Shown here: in pieces, positions 52,194 to 61,796 of the stretch
How positions within the stretch are numbered: the stretch's first letter is position 1
Layout of the letters: each line of letters starts with the position of its first letter
NCBI RefSeq assembly: GCF_012396235.1
Contig: NZ_JAAXPA010000035.1
Location: 1 to 64,000, forward strand
DNA: 64,000 nucleotides
Origin: Rhodococcus opacus
GTDB taxonomy: Bacteria > Actinomycetota > Actinomycetes > Mycobacteriales > Mycobacteriaceae
Direction of reading: 5' to 3'
Position numbers and translations under genes: made by a program
Notes under the pieces: model-generated
Told to the model about the DNA's origin: nothing
Databases searched by the model: none
The model's input: only the letters and a program-made list of their open reading frames with translations

Positions 52194-53810
52194 TCAGACA
52201 GCGTTGTCGGAGGTCAGAGCGACTCGGATTCGGTCACGCAGGACGAACTTTTGGATCTTGCCTGTCGCCGTCCGCGGTAGTTGTTCGACGACTTCGAGCC
52301 GCTCGGGCAGCTTCTGGGTAGCCATCCGATGTTCGCGCAGGAACGACGTAAGCTCGTCCAGCGCAGGTGGATGCGCCTGGTCGCTCGGTACCACATAGGC
52401 GCAGATGCGTTCGACCATGATCGGGTCGGGCATGCCGACCACCGCGATGTCGGCAATACCGGGATATTCGAAGAGCAGGTCTTCGATCTCCTTGGCGGAA
52501 ATGTTCTCCCCGCCCCGGACGATGATGTCCTTACGCCGACCGGTGATCTGGATGTACCCGTCCTCGTCGATCACCGCCAGATCACCGGTCCGAAACCAGC
52601 CATCCGAGGCGAAGGCATCCGCATTGAGTCTCGAATCGAGGTATCCGGTGAACAGGTCAGGGCCGCGAACCTGCAGGTCGCCGACCGCGCCCGGGGGGAC
52701 CGGAGTGTCGTGCTCATCGACAGTCCTCGCTTCTGCGGACCCGATAGGACGCCCGTCTGTGGTGGCGCGCTTGTCCAGCGGATCGCTCGCGTTTCCGCCG
52801 GACAGAGTCGGGAATTCGGTCGATCCGTAGATGCGGGTCGCGGTGCAGCCCAGCTGCTCCTCGGCCTGCCGGATCAGTTCGGGGGGTACGTCGGCGCCAC
52901 CGCAACCAAAAACCCGCAGGGCGATGTCGTACTCGGCGCGATCCGGGTGGTGTACCAGTCCGTGCAAGAAGGGTGTGGCACCGATGACGAACGTGCAGCG
53001 TCGGCGTTGCAGCAACTCCAGGCCGGCGCCGGGGTCCCAGATATCTTGGAACACGACATGGCTGCCGAGCATGAACGGCAACTGCAGTCCGTACAGAATG
53101 CCGGTGATGTGACCGACCGGTGAGGGCATGTACACGATGTCCTCGCCGGTCAGATCGAAGAGTTCGATGATGCTCCGGTTCTCGTAATCCAGGCTTTCGT
53201 GGGTGTGTAGAGCACCCTTCGGATCGGAGGTGGTTCCGGATGTGTACAGAAGCAATGCGACATCGGTGCTGGCGTGCTCGACGGGATTGTCGAGTGGAGT
53301 TGCGCCCGAGAGGAGGTGGTCGAACTCGTTGTCGGAACCGCGAACGGTGATCACATGCTCGAGGTCGGGAAGCGTGGGCGCCAGCTCGTCGAACATCCCG
53401 CGGTGGTCGAAGGTGCGGAACATGCCGGGCACAAACGCGATACGCGCTCGCGATTGCTTCAGAATGAACTGCACTTCGCGATGTCGATAGATCGGGATGA
53501 TCGGGGTGGAGACGGCGCCGATCCGCAGCGCACCGTGATGTACGACGATCGCTTCAAGCCAGTTCGGCAACTGCCAGACCACCGAGTCGCCCGGCCGGAT
53601 CCCACGCTCGAGTAGCACTCCGGCCAACCTGCGGATCATGGCGTCGAGTTCGGCATAACTGACCTGACGATCGCCATCGACCACAGCCAGCCGATCGGGG
53701 TGATGGTGTGCATACTCGGCCAAAGCAGAATCGATCGTGCTGTGGCTCCACTCGCCGCTGGTGAGGTAGCGGTCGCGGCGCGCGGAATCGGTGTGAGTTG
53801 CGGTGATCAT
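52194..53810 (-). CDS. Acyl-CoA synthetase (AMP-binding family)
   Basis: A 538-residue adenylate-forming enzyme: P-loop YTSGTTSDPKGALHTHESL near 170, RIYGSTEFPTLSGG, WFRTGDLAVIDEDGYIQITGRRKDIIVRGGENISAKEIE and the C-terminal catalytic lysine in PRTATGKIQKFVLR. It activates a carboxylic acid to its CoA ester, presumably the ring-opened acid of this pathway. ATG 53810 overlaps the stop of the upstream acyl-CoA dehydrogenase (ATGA); open frame further upstream is antisense. Confidence 0.92.
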   Translation of the reverse strand: MITATHTDSARRDRYLTSGEWSHSTIDSALAEYAHHHPDRLAVVDGDRQVSYAELDAMIRRLAGVLLERGIRPGDSVVWQLPNWLEAIVVHHGALRIGAVSTPIIPIYRHREVQFILKQSRARIAFVPGMFRTFDHRGMFDELAPTLPDLEHVITVRGSDNEFDHLLSGATPLDNPVEHASTDVALLLYTSGTTSDPKGALHTHESLDYENRSIIELFDLTGEDIVYMPSPVGHITGILYGLQLPFMLGSHVVFQDIWDPGAGLELLQRRRCTFVIGATPFLHGLVHHPDRAEYDIALRVFGCGGADVPPELIRQAEEQLGCTATRIYGSTEFPTLSGGNASDPLDKRATTDGRPIGSAEARTVDEHDTPVPPGAVGDLQVRGPDLFTGYLDSRLNADAFASDGWFRTGDLAVIDEDGYIQITGRRKDIIVRGGENISAKEIEDLLFEYPGIADIAVVGMPDPIMVERICAYVVPSDQAHPPALDELTSFLREHRMATQKLPERLEVVEQLPRTATGKIQKFVLRDRIRVALTSDNAV

Positions 53811-54883
53811 CGGTCGACTCCGTCGGTCAGGCGCCGCGAACCGATGAGTGCGTGGAGTTCGTGCTCGTCCCCATACCAGGTCCGCAGGGCGAGGACGCGG
53901 CGGTAGTACCAGTGTAGGTCGTATTCGGTGGTGAAGCCGATCCCGCCATGCAACTGCAAGGCGTCCTCGACCACCTGTCGTCCGGCGCCGGCGGCATAGG
54001 CCTTGGCCGTCCACGTTGCCATCTCGATGTCGAAATCAACCTCAGCAGAGGCTATATCGGAAACCGTTGCCTCGCAGAGTGCCTCCATCGAGATGGCCGC
54101 CTGTGCCATCGACGCCGCAATGTGTTTCACGGCTTGGAAGGATCCGACGGGCTTGCCGAATTGCTGGCGCTGCGCGACGTACTCGACAGTTTTCTCGAGC
54201 ATACGGCGGGCGATACCACTGATTTCGCACGCGGTGAGAAGCCGGAACCATGCCCGGATCTGTCGTAGGAGTGTGGCCGCTTCGATTCCGGTGGCGAGGA
54301 TCTCGGCGTCGGTGACAGTTCGCGATGCGATCTCCAGGCGCACGTAATGCGATGTGGGATCAGAACTGGTGATCGGCGTGAGCGCCAGCGCCGGGTCACT
54401 GCCCGGTAGGAGCAGCAGCGCCGGTCCGTCCGGGCCGTCGACTGCCAGTACCAGCGAGTCGGCCTCGGCGCCGAAGCGTACGAGTTCGATCGTTCCCTGG
54501 ATCTGCCCCGATTCCATGTGCACGGAACCGATCGAGGATGCCCAGTCGAGGGTGACGGCAGGGTCGGCGAAGGCGACGAGCGAACCTTCGGGAATGTCGA
54601 GGTACGCCGGCAGGATCAGTTGCTCGACCAGGGGGCCGGGTACGAGCCGATCACCGACCAAGGCGATCAGACCGGCGACCGCGGTCAGGTCGATTCCTAG
54701 ACCACCGCGGTTTTCGGGGCGGGTCAGCTCGAACCAGCCGAGGTCGTCGAGTTCGGCCATCAGATCCGGGTCCCAGCCGCCGCCGCTGAGCAGGGCATGA
54801 CGGTAGTCGGATGTGACACGGCGGTCAAAGAATTCGCGGATCGGGGTGACGAGGTCCACGTCAGGTGCGGTGAGACTCATCAT
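53807..54883 (-). CDS. Acyl-CoA dehydrogenase (small subunit-like)
   Basis: A 358-residue acyl-CoA dehydrogenase. Its middle domain is diverged, but the C-terminal helical domain is clear: ACEISGIARRMLEKTVEYVAQRQQFGKPVGSFQAVKHIAASM and DALQLHGGIGFTTEYDLHWYYRRVLALRTWYG. It lacks the usual catalytic glutamate context, as in heteromeric FadE partners of steroid-type beta-oxidation (family knowledge). ATG 54883 overlaps the stop of the dehydrogenase upstream by 4 bp, favouring a paired complex. Confidence 0.88.
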   Translation of the reverse strand: MMSLTAPDVDLVTPIREFFDRRVTSDYRHALLSGGGWDPDLMAELDDLGWFELTRPENRGGLGIDLTAVAGLIALVGDRLVPGPLVEQLILPAYLDIPEGSLVAFADPAVTLDWASSIGSVHMESGQIQGTIELVRFGAEADSLVLAVDGPDGPALLLLPGSDPALALTPITSSDPTSHYVRLEIASRTVTDAEILATGIEAATLLRQIRAWFRLLTACEISGIARRMLEKTVEYVAQRQQFGKPVGSFQAVKHIAASMAQAAISMEALCEATVSDIASAEVDFDIEMATWTAKAYAAGAGRQVVEDALQLHGGIGFTTEYDLHWYYRRVLALRTWYGDEHELHALIGSRRLTDGVDR

Positions 54884-56067
54884 CAGCTCCTGGGTAGGCC
54901 GAGCAGCCGCTCGGCAACGATGTTGCGTTGGATCTGTGATGTACCGCCGTAGATCGATGCGGCACGCGAGAAGTAGTGATCGTGAATCAACTGCGCGGCG
55001 TTCAGTCCGAGAGGTTGTGATTCGGTGTCGAGGCGGAACGGTCCGAGGAGATCGGCGAGGGCGCGACCGACTACCTGCTCTGCGTCGTTGAGGACGAGCT
55101 TGTCGATCGAGTCGAGCGGATGTGGTCCCTCTTCGTCGATCAGGCGTTGCACAGTTCGGCGGATCTGAGCATCCAATACCCGCAGCGCCACGTGTGACTC
55201 TCCGATGGCGGTGCTGATCCGACGATTGGTCGTCGATTCCGGGGAGGTGCCTCGTAGTCCGTCGATCGTCTTCTCGACACCCCAGCCGATCTCCACCTGT
55301 CGGCGCATTGCATAGTTGCCACGTTCCTGAGACAGGGTGTCGAGGGCAATTCGCCAGCCGTCGTTTTCCTTGCCGACCAGGTTGCCGACCGGGACTTCGA
55401 CGTTGTCGAAGAAGACCTCGCAGAATTCGGCATCGCCTGTCATCTGGACGAGTGGACGGACGGTAATTCCGGGGGAACTCATGTCGACGATGAGGTAGGA
55501 GATGCCGGCGTGCTTGGGTTCGGCGTCGGGGTCGGTGCGGCACAGCAGTGCGCACCAACTGGCCTGATTGCCCCAACTGGTCCAGACCTTCTGTCCGTTG
55601 ACGACGTACTTGTCCCCGTGGCGAAGAGCGCGGGTCCGCAGTGATGCGAGGTCGGAGCCGGCAGAGGGTTCGGAGAACCCCTGACACCAGATGTCTTCGC
55701 CGGCGAGCAGCGGCGGCAGAAAACGGGAGCGCTGCTCGGGCGAACCGTACCGGTGGATCGAGGGGCCGACCACATCGAGGCCGATCAATCCGATCGGGGC
55801 GGGTGCATGAGCGCGCGCCAGCTCCTCGGAGAAGACTTGCTGGTGCCGCGCGGTGAGGCCACGTCCGCCGGCTTCACGTGACCATCCCAGCCCCATCCAT
55901 CCGGCATCGAATAGTGTGCGCTGCCATCGACGAAGGACGTTGAACCGTTCCTCCAGCTCCAACGGCACGGTGGGGATCTCTGTTTCGGCAAGCCACCTCC
56001 GAGCCTCGCGCCGCAGATCGGCGATCTCGGTGATCTGCTCGACCGGCATAGGTGAAACAGCATTCAT
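54883..56067 (-). CDS. Acyl-CoA dehydrogenase (large subunit-like)
   Basis: A 394-residue acyl-CoA dehydrogenase of standard length: CQGFSEPSAGSDLASLRTRALRHGDKYVVNGQKVWTSWGNQA in the flavin-binding middle domain and YGGTSQIQRNIVAERLLGLPRS at the end. It introduces the alpha-beta double bond of an acyl-CoA, with electrons going to ETF. Coupled by ATGA overlap to the second dehydrogenase; begins 1 bp after the hydratase stop. Confidence 0.92.
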   Translation of the reverse strand: MNAVSPMPVEQITEIADLRREARRWLAETEIPTVPLELEERFNVLRRWQRTLFDAGWMGLGWSREAGGRGLTARHQQVFSEELARAHAPAPIGLIGLDVVGPSIHRYGSPEQRSRFLPPLLAGEDIWCQGFSEPSAGSDLASLRTRALRHGDKYVVNGQKVWTSWGNQASWCALLCRTDPDAEPKHAGISYLIVDMSSPGITVRPLVQMTGDAEFCEVFFDNVEVPVGNLVGKENDGWRIALDTLSQERGNYAMRRQVEIGWGVEKTIDGLRGTSPESTTNRRISTAIGESHVALRVLDAQIRRTVQRLIDEEGPHPLDSIDKLVLNDAEQVVGRALADLLGPFRLDTESQPLGLNAAQLIHDHYFSRAASIYGGTSQIQRNIVAERLLGLPRS

Positions 56068-56068
56068 C

Positions 56069-56842
56069 TCATGCTCCCGTGTAGGCCGGTGCGCGATGCT
56101 CGAAGAATGCTGCTACGGCCTCTTTGGCGTCTGAGTAAGCGGACAACTCGCCGGAAAGACCCTGCTCGAACTCGTAGCCGCCCTTGAGGTCCTGGTATTC
56201 GATCGCATTGAGGCTGCGCTTGGCGAACCGCAACGTGACCGGGGAGTGCCGGACCATCTTGGCCGCCACGTCGTAGGCTACGTCGAGTAGCTGATCGGGA
56301 TCGACGACTTTCAAGACGCCGCCCTGCTGCGCGAGTTCCTCGGCAGACAGCGGTTCGCCGGTGAGGTGCAGATAGCGGACCAACTGCTGCGGTACCAGGC
56401 GTGAGGCATGTTTGGCGCCGCCCATCACACCGACGTTGACCTCGGGAAGCGTGAATGTGGCGCCCTTGGCTGCCACGACCAGATCACACGACGCTGCCAG
56501 GGCCAATCCGGTGCCCACGGCCACTCCGTGGACAGCTGCGATCACCGGCAACGGGCAATCGTAGATCGACCAGAACGCTTCACGGACCGCAAGCATGCGC
56601 TCACCGGCGTTTTCCGGCGTCATCGTCTGGAATTCGGTGAGATCGTTGCCGCCGCAGAAGTGCTTGCCGGCGCCGGTCAAGACGATCGCCCGAGCCTCGG
56701 GGAGGTACTCCTCCGTGTGGGTGAAGAACCACTTGATCTCTGCGTACATCTCCCGGGTGACCGCGTTGACCGGCGGGCGGGTAAGCCAGACCGTGCCTAC
56801 CTTCTGATCGGTCTTCCATTGCAGAAATTGCAGATCCTTCAT
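56069..56842 (-). CDS. Enoyl-CoA hydratase/isomerase
   Basis: A 257-residue crotonase-fold enzyme: GAGKHFCGGNDLTEFQ supplies the first oxyanion-hole strand and AVHGVAVGTGLALAASCDLVVAAKGATFTLPEVNVGVMGGAK the second, including a catalytic-type glutamate. It hydrates an enoyl-CoA made by the dehydrogenases downstream in the operon. First gene of the minus-strand operon; ribosome site AAAGGAAC before ATG 56842, with a credible promoter ~130 bp upstream. Confidence 0.9.
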   Translation of the reverse strand: MKDLQFLQWKTDQKVGTVWLTRPPVNAVTREMYAEIKWFFTHTEEYLPEARAIVLTGAGKHFCGGNDLTEFQTMTPENAGERMLAVREAFWSIYDCPLPVIAAVHGVAVGTGLALAASCDLVVAAKGATFTLPEVNVGVMGGAKHASRLVPQQLVRYLHLTGEPLSAEELAQQGGVLKVVDPDQLLDVAYDVAAKMVRHSPVTLRFAKRSLNAIEYQDLKGGYEFEQGLSGELSAYSDAKEAVAAFFEHRAPAYTGA

Positions 56843-56946
56843 CGAAGTTCCTTTGTTCGAACGGGCGTAAGCAGAAGCTGTGACCGGCCGGGTGCGGATG
56901 GTCGCCTCCGTGAGGCGGCATGTCCTTGATCCCTAGTGGTTCGCTT

Positions 56947-56959
56947 CACCAAACTGGTG
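56947..56959. promoter_or_regulatory. Operator candidate near the operon start site
   Basis: CACCA-AAC-TGGTG is a perfect 5-bp inverted repeat placed ~8-20 bp downstream of the expected transcription start of the hydratase operon, where a TetR-type repressor would block the polymerase. Short, so chance is possible. Confidence 0.35.
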
Positions 56960-56973
56960 TGCTGCTGCTCACA

Positions 56974-57003
56974 TTAGTAGGCCCCACTCCGTAGATATGT
57001 CAA
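56974..57003 (-). promoter_or_regulatory. Sigma-70-type promoter for the hydratase operon
   Basis: Minus-strand reading gives TTGACA (57003-56998), 18 bp, then TACTAA(T) (56979-56974), close to the actinobacterial housekeeping consensus. Transcription would start near 56967, leaving a ~125-base leader before the hydratase ATG. Confidence 0.55.
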
Positions 57004-57511
57004 TAGCTCGTATCTGAAAATGTGAAACTGCTCAGAGCCGGAGAGCTCAGAGGATGCATGGTTGATCTTTCGTTCATTCGGAAGCATATGACCTGTTGAG
57101 GCCCCAAAGATCAAGCAAGAAGAGCTGCCGATCCGCGAGTGAACCGCGGCAGTGCGCGAGGGGCGCTTCGCTGAGTGTTGAGCCGAAAATGTCAGGTGAA
57201 CGTATCTTTCATCGAATCAAGCAGGTAGCATCATGTAACGGAAATTGTCCATGACTCTTATCGCAAATTGTGTGTACTGTTCGGACTGTGGCCGTAGTGG
57301 AGACTTCACCTACGCTCGGGCGCAGTGCGCCTGCGCCGCCCCGCGTGGGAGGAGGCGTTGTGTCCGATCGGCCCTCGAACGGCGGCAGTGCGGGATACTC
57401 CGGGGGACCGTCCGCCGCCGGTATATCGTCAGAAGGCTGTATTAAACGGCTGCGCCGCCAGTCCGGACATCGTGTCCATCCCATATGGGCCTCGAGGAGG
57501 AAAGGGGCGTC

Positions 57512-58762
57512 GTGACCGCATCGCAAACTGTGAAGGCGTCCACTGCCACGCGCCGGCGACCCCGTGACCGGCGTGCGCAGATACTCCACAACGCCAGTGA
57601 ACTGTTCACGAAATACGGGTTTCACGCCGTGCGGATGGAAGACATCGCTGAGGCAACCGACGTCACCGCACGGGCGATCTACCGGCACTTCGCCAACAAG
57701 CAGGATCTACTGTCGCAGGTGGTCCTCGAAGACCAGGACCGACTGCTCATGGCAGCCCAATCCGCCGAGCGCTCCGAAACCGGCGTCTGCAGCTTAGAGG
57801 AGTTATTGACGCGGATGGTCGAGGCATCACTGGAGAGCCTTCGACTCGGCCCCCTATGGCAGCGAGAAGCACGGCACCTCACCGCCGATGACTTCGAGCG
57901 AGTGCGCGAGGGTACTCGTCGCATCGGAGGCGCGGTGCGAAGGGCCATTGAAAAAGCCGATCCCTCCAAGAGCAGATTCGGTGCCGACGTACGCGCGTGG
58001 ATGGCGGTGAGCATCATCACCAGCCCAGGGCACTACGACCGGTCACTGTCACAGCGTCGCCTGTCCCCACTGCTGGTGTCTGCTGCGTTGGCAGCCATCA
58101 ATACCCCCGAATGCGCGTCAGCGTCACCCGAGTCCCGCGATGCGCCAGCGGCGGAGGCTCCAGTCGCAAATGAACGACCAGGTACATCACGTCGCGAACA
58201 GATCATCGCAGCAGCGGCGCGCGCGTTCCGGGAGCGCGGTTTCGGTGGAGTCAGCCTCGACGAGTTCGGCATCGCAGGCCCTGCCGTCTACAGGTACTTC
58301 GACAGCAAGGCCGACATCCTTTCCGCCTTGATCATCCGAGTACAGGAATGGATGGCCCTGGAGAGCTCCAGGGCCATGCATCACAGCGCCTCCGATGAAC
58401 AGGTCATCGAAGGCCTCGTGAGAGGTTATGTTCGTATCGCAACCGAAGCCACGGATCTGCTCGCGGTTTCAGTTACCGAAGCCCTCAACCTCCCCGCTAG
58501 TGCTGCCGAGCGTGATCGGCGAATCCGCCAGGACGACCTCGCCGAATGGGTCAAATGGCTACGAACCTCACGTTCAGAAGTCACGGAGGCAGACGCACTC
58601 GCGCTGGTGAATGCGGTTCGCACAGCACTCAACGATCTTGTCCGTATTCCGCACCTTTCACGACACGCCGAGCTCCCCGACGAGCTTGTTGCGTGCTCGA
58701 TGAATGCTCTTCTAAATACCCCGATGCCATCGGCACGATCGGGTCGGCGGCGTGACGAATAA
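57512..58762 (+). CDS. Regulator with two TetR domains
   Basis: A 416-residue protein made of two TetR units. Unit 1 (to ~200) starts RRAQILHNASELFTKYGFHAVRMEDIAEATDVTARAIYRHFANKQDLLSQVV. Unit 2 (from ~230) starts RREQIIAAAARAFRERGFGGVSLDEFGIAGPAVYRYFDSKADILSALI, each with its own ligand-type helices. Ordinary TetR proteins are ~200 residues and dimerise, so one chain may mimic a dimer. It is divergent from the beta-oxidation operon and the natural candidate to control it. GTG 57512 follows AAAGGGG. Confidence 0.87.
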   Translation: MTASQTVKASTATRRRPRDRRAQILHNASELFTKYGFHAVRMEDIAEATDVTARAIYRHFANKQDLLSQVVLEDQDRLLMAAQSAERSETGVCSLEELLTRMVEASLESLRLGPLWQREARHLTADDFERVREGTRRIGGAVRRAIEKADPSKSRFGADVRAWMAVSIITSPGHYDRSLSQRRLSPLLVSAALAAINTPECASASPESRDAPAAEAPVANERPGTSRREQIIAAAARAFRERGFGGVSLDEFGIAGPAVYRYFDSKADILSALIIRVQEWMALESSRAMHHSASDEQVIEGLVRGYVRIATEATDLLAVSVTEALNLPASAAERDRRIRQDDLAEWVKWLRTSRSEVTEADALALVNAVRTALNDLVRIPHLSRHAELPDELVACSMNALLNTPMPSARSGRRRDE

Positions 58763-58899
58763 CCATGGTTGGCTAAAGACCGTCATTCGCAGGAGTCGCA
58801 ACCGTCGCGTGGAAGCGTGCTTCGCGAACTTGCCATCGAGTGCACCGGTGCCCGACAGTCCGCTCCACCAAGGCCCCGAAAACGACTCAGGCCGTTGGC
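58763..58899. other. Short gap before the LysR remnant
   Basis: Nothing supported here; frames overlapping it continue into the LysR remnant without homology. Confidence 0.3.
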
Positions 58900-59190
58900 G
58901 AGCTGCAGGCGCTCGAGGCGGCAGGCATGCGCAGTCGGATCACTTGTGTGGCGCGAGGCGTCAACGGCATTCTCACAGCGGTTCGGGCCGGGCTCGGCAT
59001 CGCGGTGTTCGCGCGGTCACTGCTGTCCTCGGACATTGTGGAGTTGCCCGCGTCGACCGGGCTTCCGGCGCTGCCTGCTCTCGACCTGGTATTACTGCCC
59101 AATCCTCGTGCGCCGGAGCAGCCGGCGGCCGCGCTGACCTCAGCGATCCTCTCGAGCGGCGTGCCCCTGAAGCCAGAACCCTCGAGCTGA
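58900..59190 (+). pseudogene. C-terminal remnant of a LysR-type regulator
   Basis: Only the end of a LysR substrate-binding domain is present: ALEAAGMRSRITCVARGVNGILTAVRAGLGIAVFARSLLSSDIVELP followed by LDLVLLPNPRAPEQPAAALTSAI, ending at 59190. The helix-turn-helix half (over 200 residues) is missing. The frame is open from 58840, but its first ~20 codons do not match the family. A gene scrap left by a deletion. Confidence 0.7.
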
Positions 59191-59453
59191 AGGTATGGGC
59201 GTGCTGAGGGCACGATTCAGCCGACGCCAGCAATATTCTGTGAGCACATTGCCGTGAGGTGAGTTCCGAGACTAGCGACTGTTTCTGGTTGCCGAAAAAG
59301 TTGAACCAACGGGTGGAGCGGCGGGGTGTGGCTGGCTCCGGCTCGAAATGGAACGATCCTGTGACGATCATTGCAGCAACGGAACCGAAAGGTACTGGGC
59401 CAGAAGGCTGTGGCGGCGTACGGTGAAAACTTGTCGCCGTACTTAGGAGCGTC
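59191..59453. other. Region upstream of the MFS remnant
   Basis: No gene seen. At its right end, GTACGGTGA-N7-TCGCCGTAC (59418-59442, one mismatch per arm) is an inverted repeat directly before the ribosome site AGGAGC. It would be an operator or promoter element of the original MFS gene. Confidence 0.4.
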
Positions 59454-59726
59454 GTGACCGCCGACAGCAGTCCCCGCCACCGCATCACATTCGTGGTCCT
59501 GTCCGTGTCAGTTCTTGTGTTCGCGCTCTTGCAATCCTTCGTATTGCCCGTACTGAGCGAGATCAAATCAGAGCTACACACCGACCAGGCCACAGTGACG
59601 TGGGTTCTCACTGCATATTTGCTATCCGCCTCGGTGTGCACACCAATCGTCGGCCGCATCGGCGACAAGGTCGGCAAGAAGCGGATGCTGGTCGTTGCTC
59701 TGCTCGCACTTTCGGGGGGATCGTAG
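59454..59726 (+). pseudogene. N-terminal fragment of an MFS transporter
   Basis: GTG 59454, with a good ribosome site, starts ITFVVLSVSVLVFALLQSFVLPVLSEIKSELHTDQATVTWVLTAYLLSASVCTPIVGRIGDKVGKKRMLVVALLALSGGS. That is helices 1-2, the GRIGDKVGKKRM loop and part of helix 3 of a 14-helix drug-type MFS protein. TAG at 59724-59726 ends it after 90 residues. The next codons, in the same frame, belong to katG. Confidence 0.85.
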
Positions 59727-60116
<390 letters not shown>

Positions 60117-60162
60117 CGCAGACCCAGCTGGGTGACCGGCAATCTGGATCGCCCCGTAGACG

Positions 60163-60200
60163 GCGGGCATCCCGCGAGGATCGGCTCGCGGGATGCCCGC
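60163..60200 (+). terminator. katG terminator
   Basis: GCGGGCATCCCGCGAG pairs perfectly with CTCGCGGGATGCCCGC (16 bp) around GATCGG, 46 bp after the katG-fragment stop. It remains intact although the gene is not. Confidence 0.85.
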
Positions 60201-60322
60201 TCTCCCGATCTCCCACAGACTACTTCGAGGTCACAAGATAGGCTGTGGGAGCAAAGGATCAGAGTTGTGACCGACTCCGCGGTAGCCATCGCCCGGGTCC
60301 GTCGAGCAGAAGGTGCGAAAGA

Positions 60323-60628
60323 ATGGCCACGAACAACGGCAACCGCCTGGTGATCGGCCCCACTCTGGCTATCGGCACTCGGGTGCTTGTCCGCAGAAAC
60401 GCCGAGGCCGACGTTACCGGCGAGGTCGTCGAGGACTATGCGGCACTGACCGAGCCGGGGGGCCGCGGGCACGAATGGGCGCCGGCACACCGATGGGCAA
60501 TCGCCCTCGACGATGGTCGACTAATCTTCGCCGACACCACGGACCTGACCATCGATCCCAGCACGGACCGCTCCGCTCCAAAGCCGGGGACAGCAGAAGA
60601 AAGGCCCGGCAGGCACAGGGGAGATTGA
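60323..60628 (+). CDS. Hypothetical protein (101 residues)
   Basis: I do not recognise the family. The N-terminal ~75 residues form a likely small beta-barrel (LAIGTRVLVRRNAEADVTGEVVEDYAAL; HRWAIALDDGRLIFADTTDLTI), resembling SH3-like or KOW-like folds, followed by a polar tail. ATG 60323 has AAGGTG seven bases upstream. It lies between the katG scrap and an IS element but is itself intact. Confidence 0.6.
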   Translation: MATNNGNRLVIGPTLAIGTRVLVRRNAEADVTGEVVEDYAALTEPGGRGHEWAPAHRWAIALDDGRLIFADTTDLTIDPSTDRSAPKPGTAEERPGRHRGD

Positions 60629-60696
60629 TCGGGCGGAAATCGGTCGCCCACTCATGATGCTGATCCGTCCACGACACGACCATGGTCATGGTGCCG

Positions 60697-60701
60697 ACTA
60701 G
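60697..60701. repeat. Target-site duplication, left copy
   Basis: ACTAG, matching 61797-61801 on the other side of the IS481-type element. It also contributes the transposase stop codon. Confidence 0.7.
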
Positions 60702-61690
60702 ATGTACTGACCTGAGAGGTTGGGTATGCGGGTGGCGGGTGGTTGGCCGCCGAGTGCGGTGTGGCCGCGGTGGTGATTGTAGGTGTGCAGCCACCGCGGG
60801 AACTCGTCACAGCGTTCGAGGTCGCTGGTGTAGAGGCGGGCGTAGGCCCATTCGTCGGCCAGGGTGCGGTGGAAGCGTTCGACTTTGCCGTTGGTTTGGG
60901 GTCGGTAGGGGCGGGTTCGGCGATGCTTGATCTCGCCTAGTGCGTCTCGGAACGCGTGTGATCGGTAGCAGGAACCGTTGTCGGTCAACACCTTTTTCAA
61001 CAGTGATGCCGTGCTCGGTGAACCATGCGTTGGCGCGTAGCCAGAACGCGGCGGCGGTGGCTTTGCGTTCGTCGCCCCAACAGTTCGGAGTAGGCCAACC
61101 GTGAGTGTGCGTCGATCACGGTGTGCAGGAAGTGGTAGCCGCGGACCGGACGGTAGTACTTGTCGAGCTCGCCGCTGCTTTTGTCGGCTCGGGCATTGCG
61201 GCTGCCTGCGGAGCGACCGACCTTCCGCCATCCCCGCCGCCGCGGGGATCTTGCCCAGTTTCTTGACATCGACATGAACGAGATCGCCGCAGTGCGGTGA
61301 GTGCATGCGACGGATCACCCGTCCGGTCGGGCGGTCGAGCCACCGCAGTCGAGCCAACCCGTAGCGGCTCAGGACCTTGTGCACTGTCGATACATTCAAA
61401 CCCAGCAGATACGCGATTCGGGCCGGACCCCAGCGGCGGATGACGCGGACTTTGATGATGCGCCGCTCGGTGCGCGTCGGGGTCTGGTTCGGGCTGCGAT
61501 GTGGCCGTGAGCTGCGATCGGCCATCCCGGCCGGCCCCTCGGCGCGGTAACGAGAGCTCCAGCGTGCTGCGGTGGTGACCGCGACCTGGAACCGTTCAGC
61601 AGCCCGCCGCAGCGGCCACCCATCATCAATGACACATTGAGCAAGGCGCAGACGACCCGTTTCGGACAACGGGGCATTACGGTGGACCAC
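60698..61690 (-). pseudogene. IS481-family transposase with internal frameshifts
   Basis: GTG 61690 follows AGGAGG. The N-terminal helix-turn-helix part is fine (ETGRLRLAQCVIDDGWPLRRAAERFQVAVTTAARW...), and so are VHVDVKKLGKIP (first D) and the end, VLTDNGSCYRSHAFRDALG with GKVERFHRTLADEWAYARLY (second D, E). Between them ~75 codons are out of frame. The correct sequence (YHFLHTVIDAHSRLAYSELLG, then an ERKATAAAFWLRANAWFTEHG frame) lies in other frames, so at least three small indels are present. The stop TAG at 60698-60700 lies in the target-site duplication. Confidence 0.82.
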
Positions 61691-61796
61691 GAAGACCTCC
61701 TGAGTGAGTGATGCGTTCCTAGACAGCTCGCACTTCACTCGGAGGTCTACTCTGTGTCACCTCGGCACGCCGTCACCAACGTCCGTGGTCAGTACA
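60702..61796. mobile_element. IS481-type insertion sequence (~1.1 kb)
   Basis: Ends are inverted repeats: TGTACTGACC at 60703-60712 and GGTCAGTACA at 61787-61796. ACTAG flanks both sides (60697-60701 and 61797-61801) as a 5-bp target duplication. The element carries one transposase gene, on the minus strand, with frameshifts, so it is probably inactive now but inserted as a unit. Confidence 0.8.

Larger units (their letters stand above)
56843..57511. other. Divergent control region of the beta-oxidation operon and tandem-TetR gene
   Basis: This 669-bp region contains the operon promoter and an operator-like repeat (see separate entries). On the right, CCCATATGGG at 57480-57489 is a 10-bp palindrome just before the ribosome site of the TetR gene. 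An 81-codon frame at 57270-57515 exists but has no support as a gene. Confidence 0.45.
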
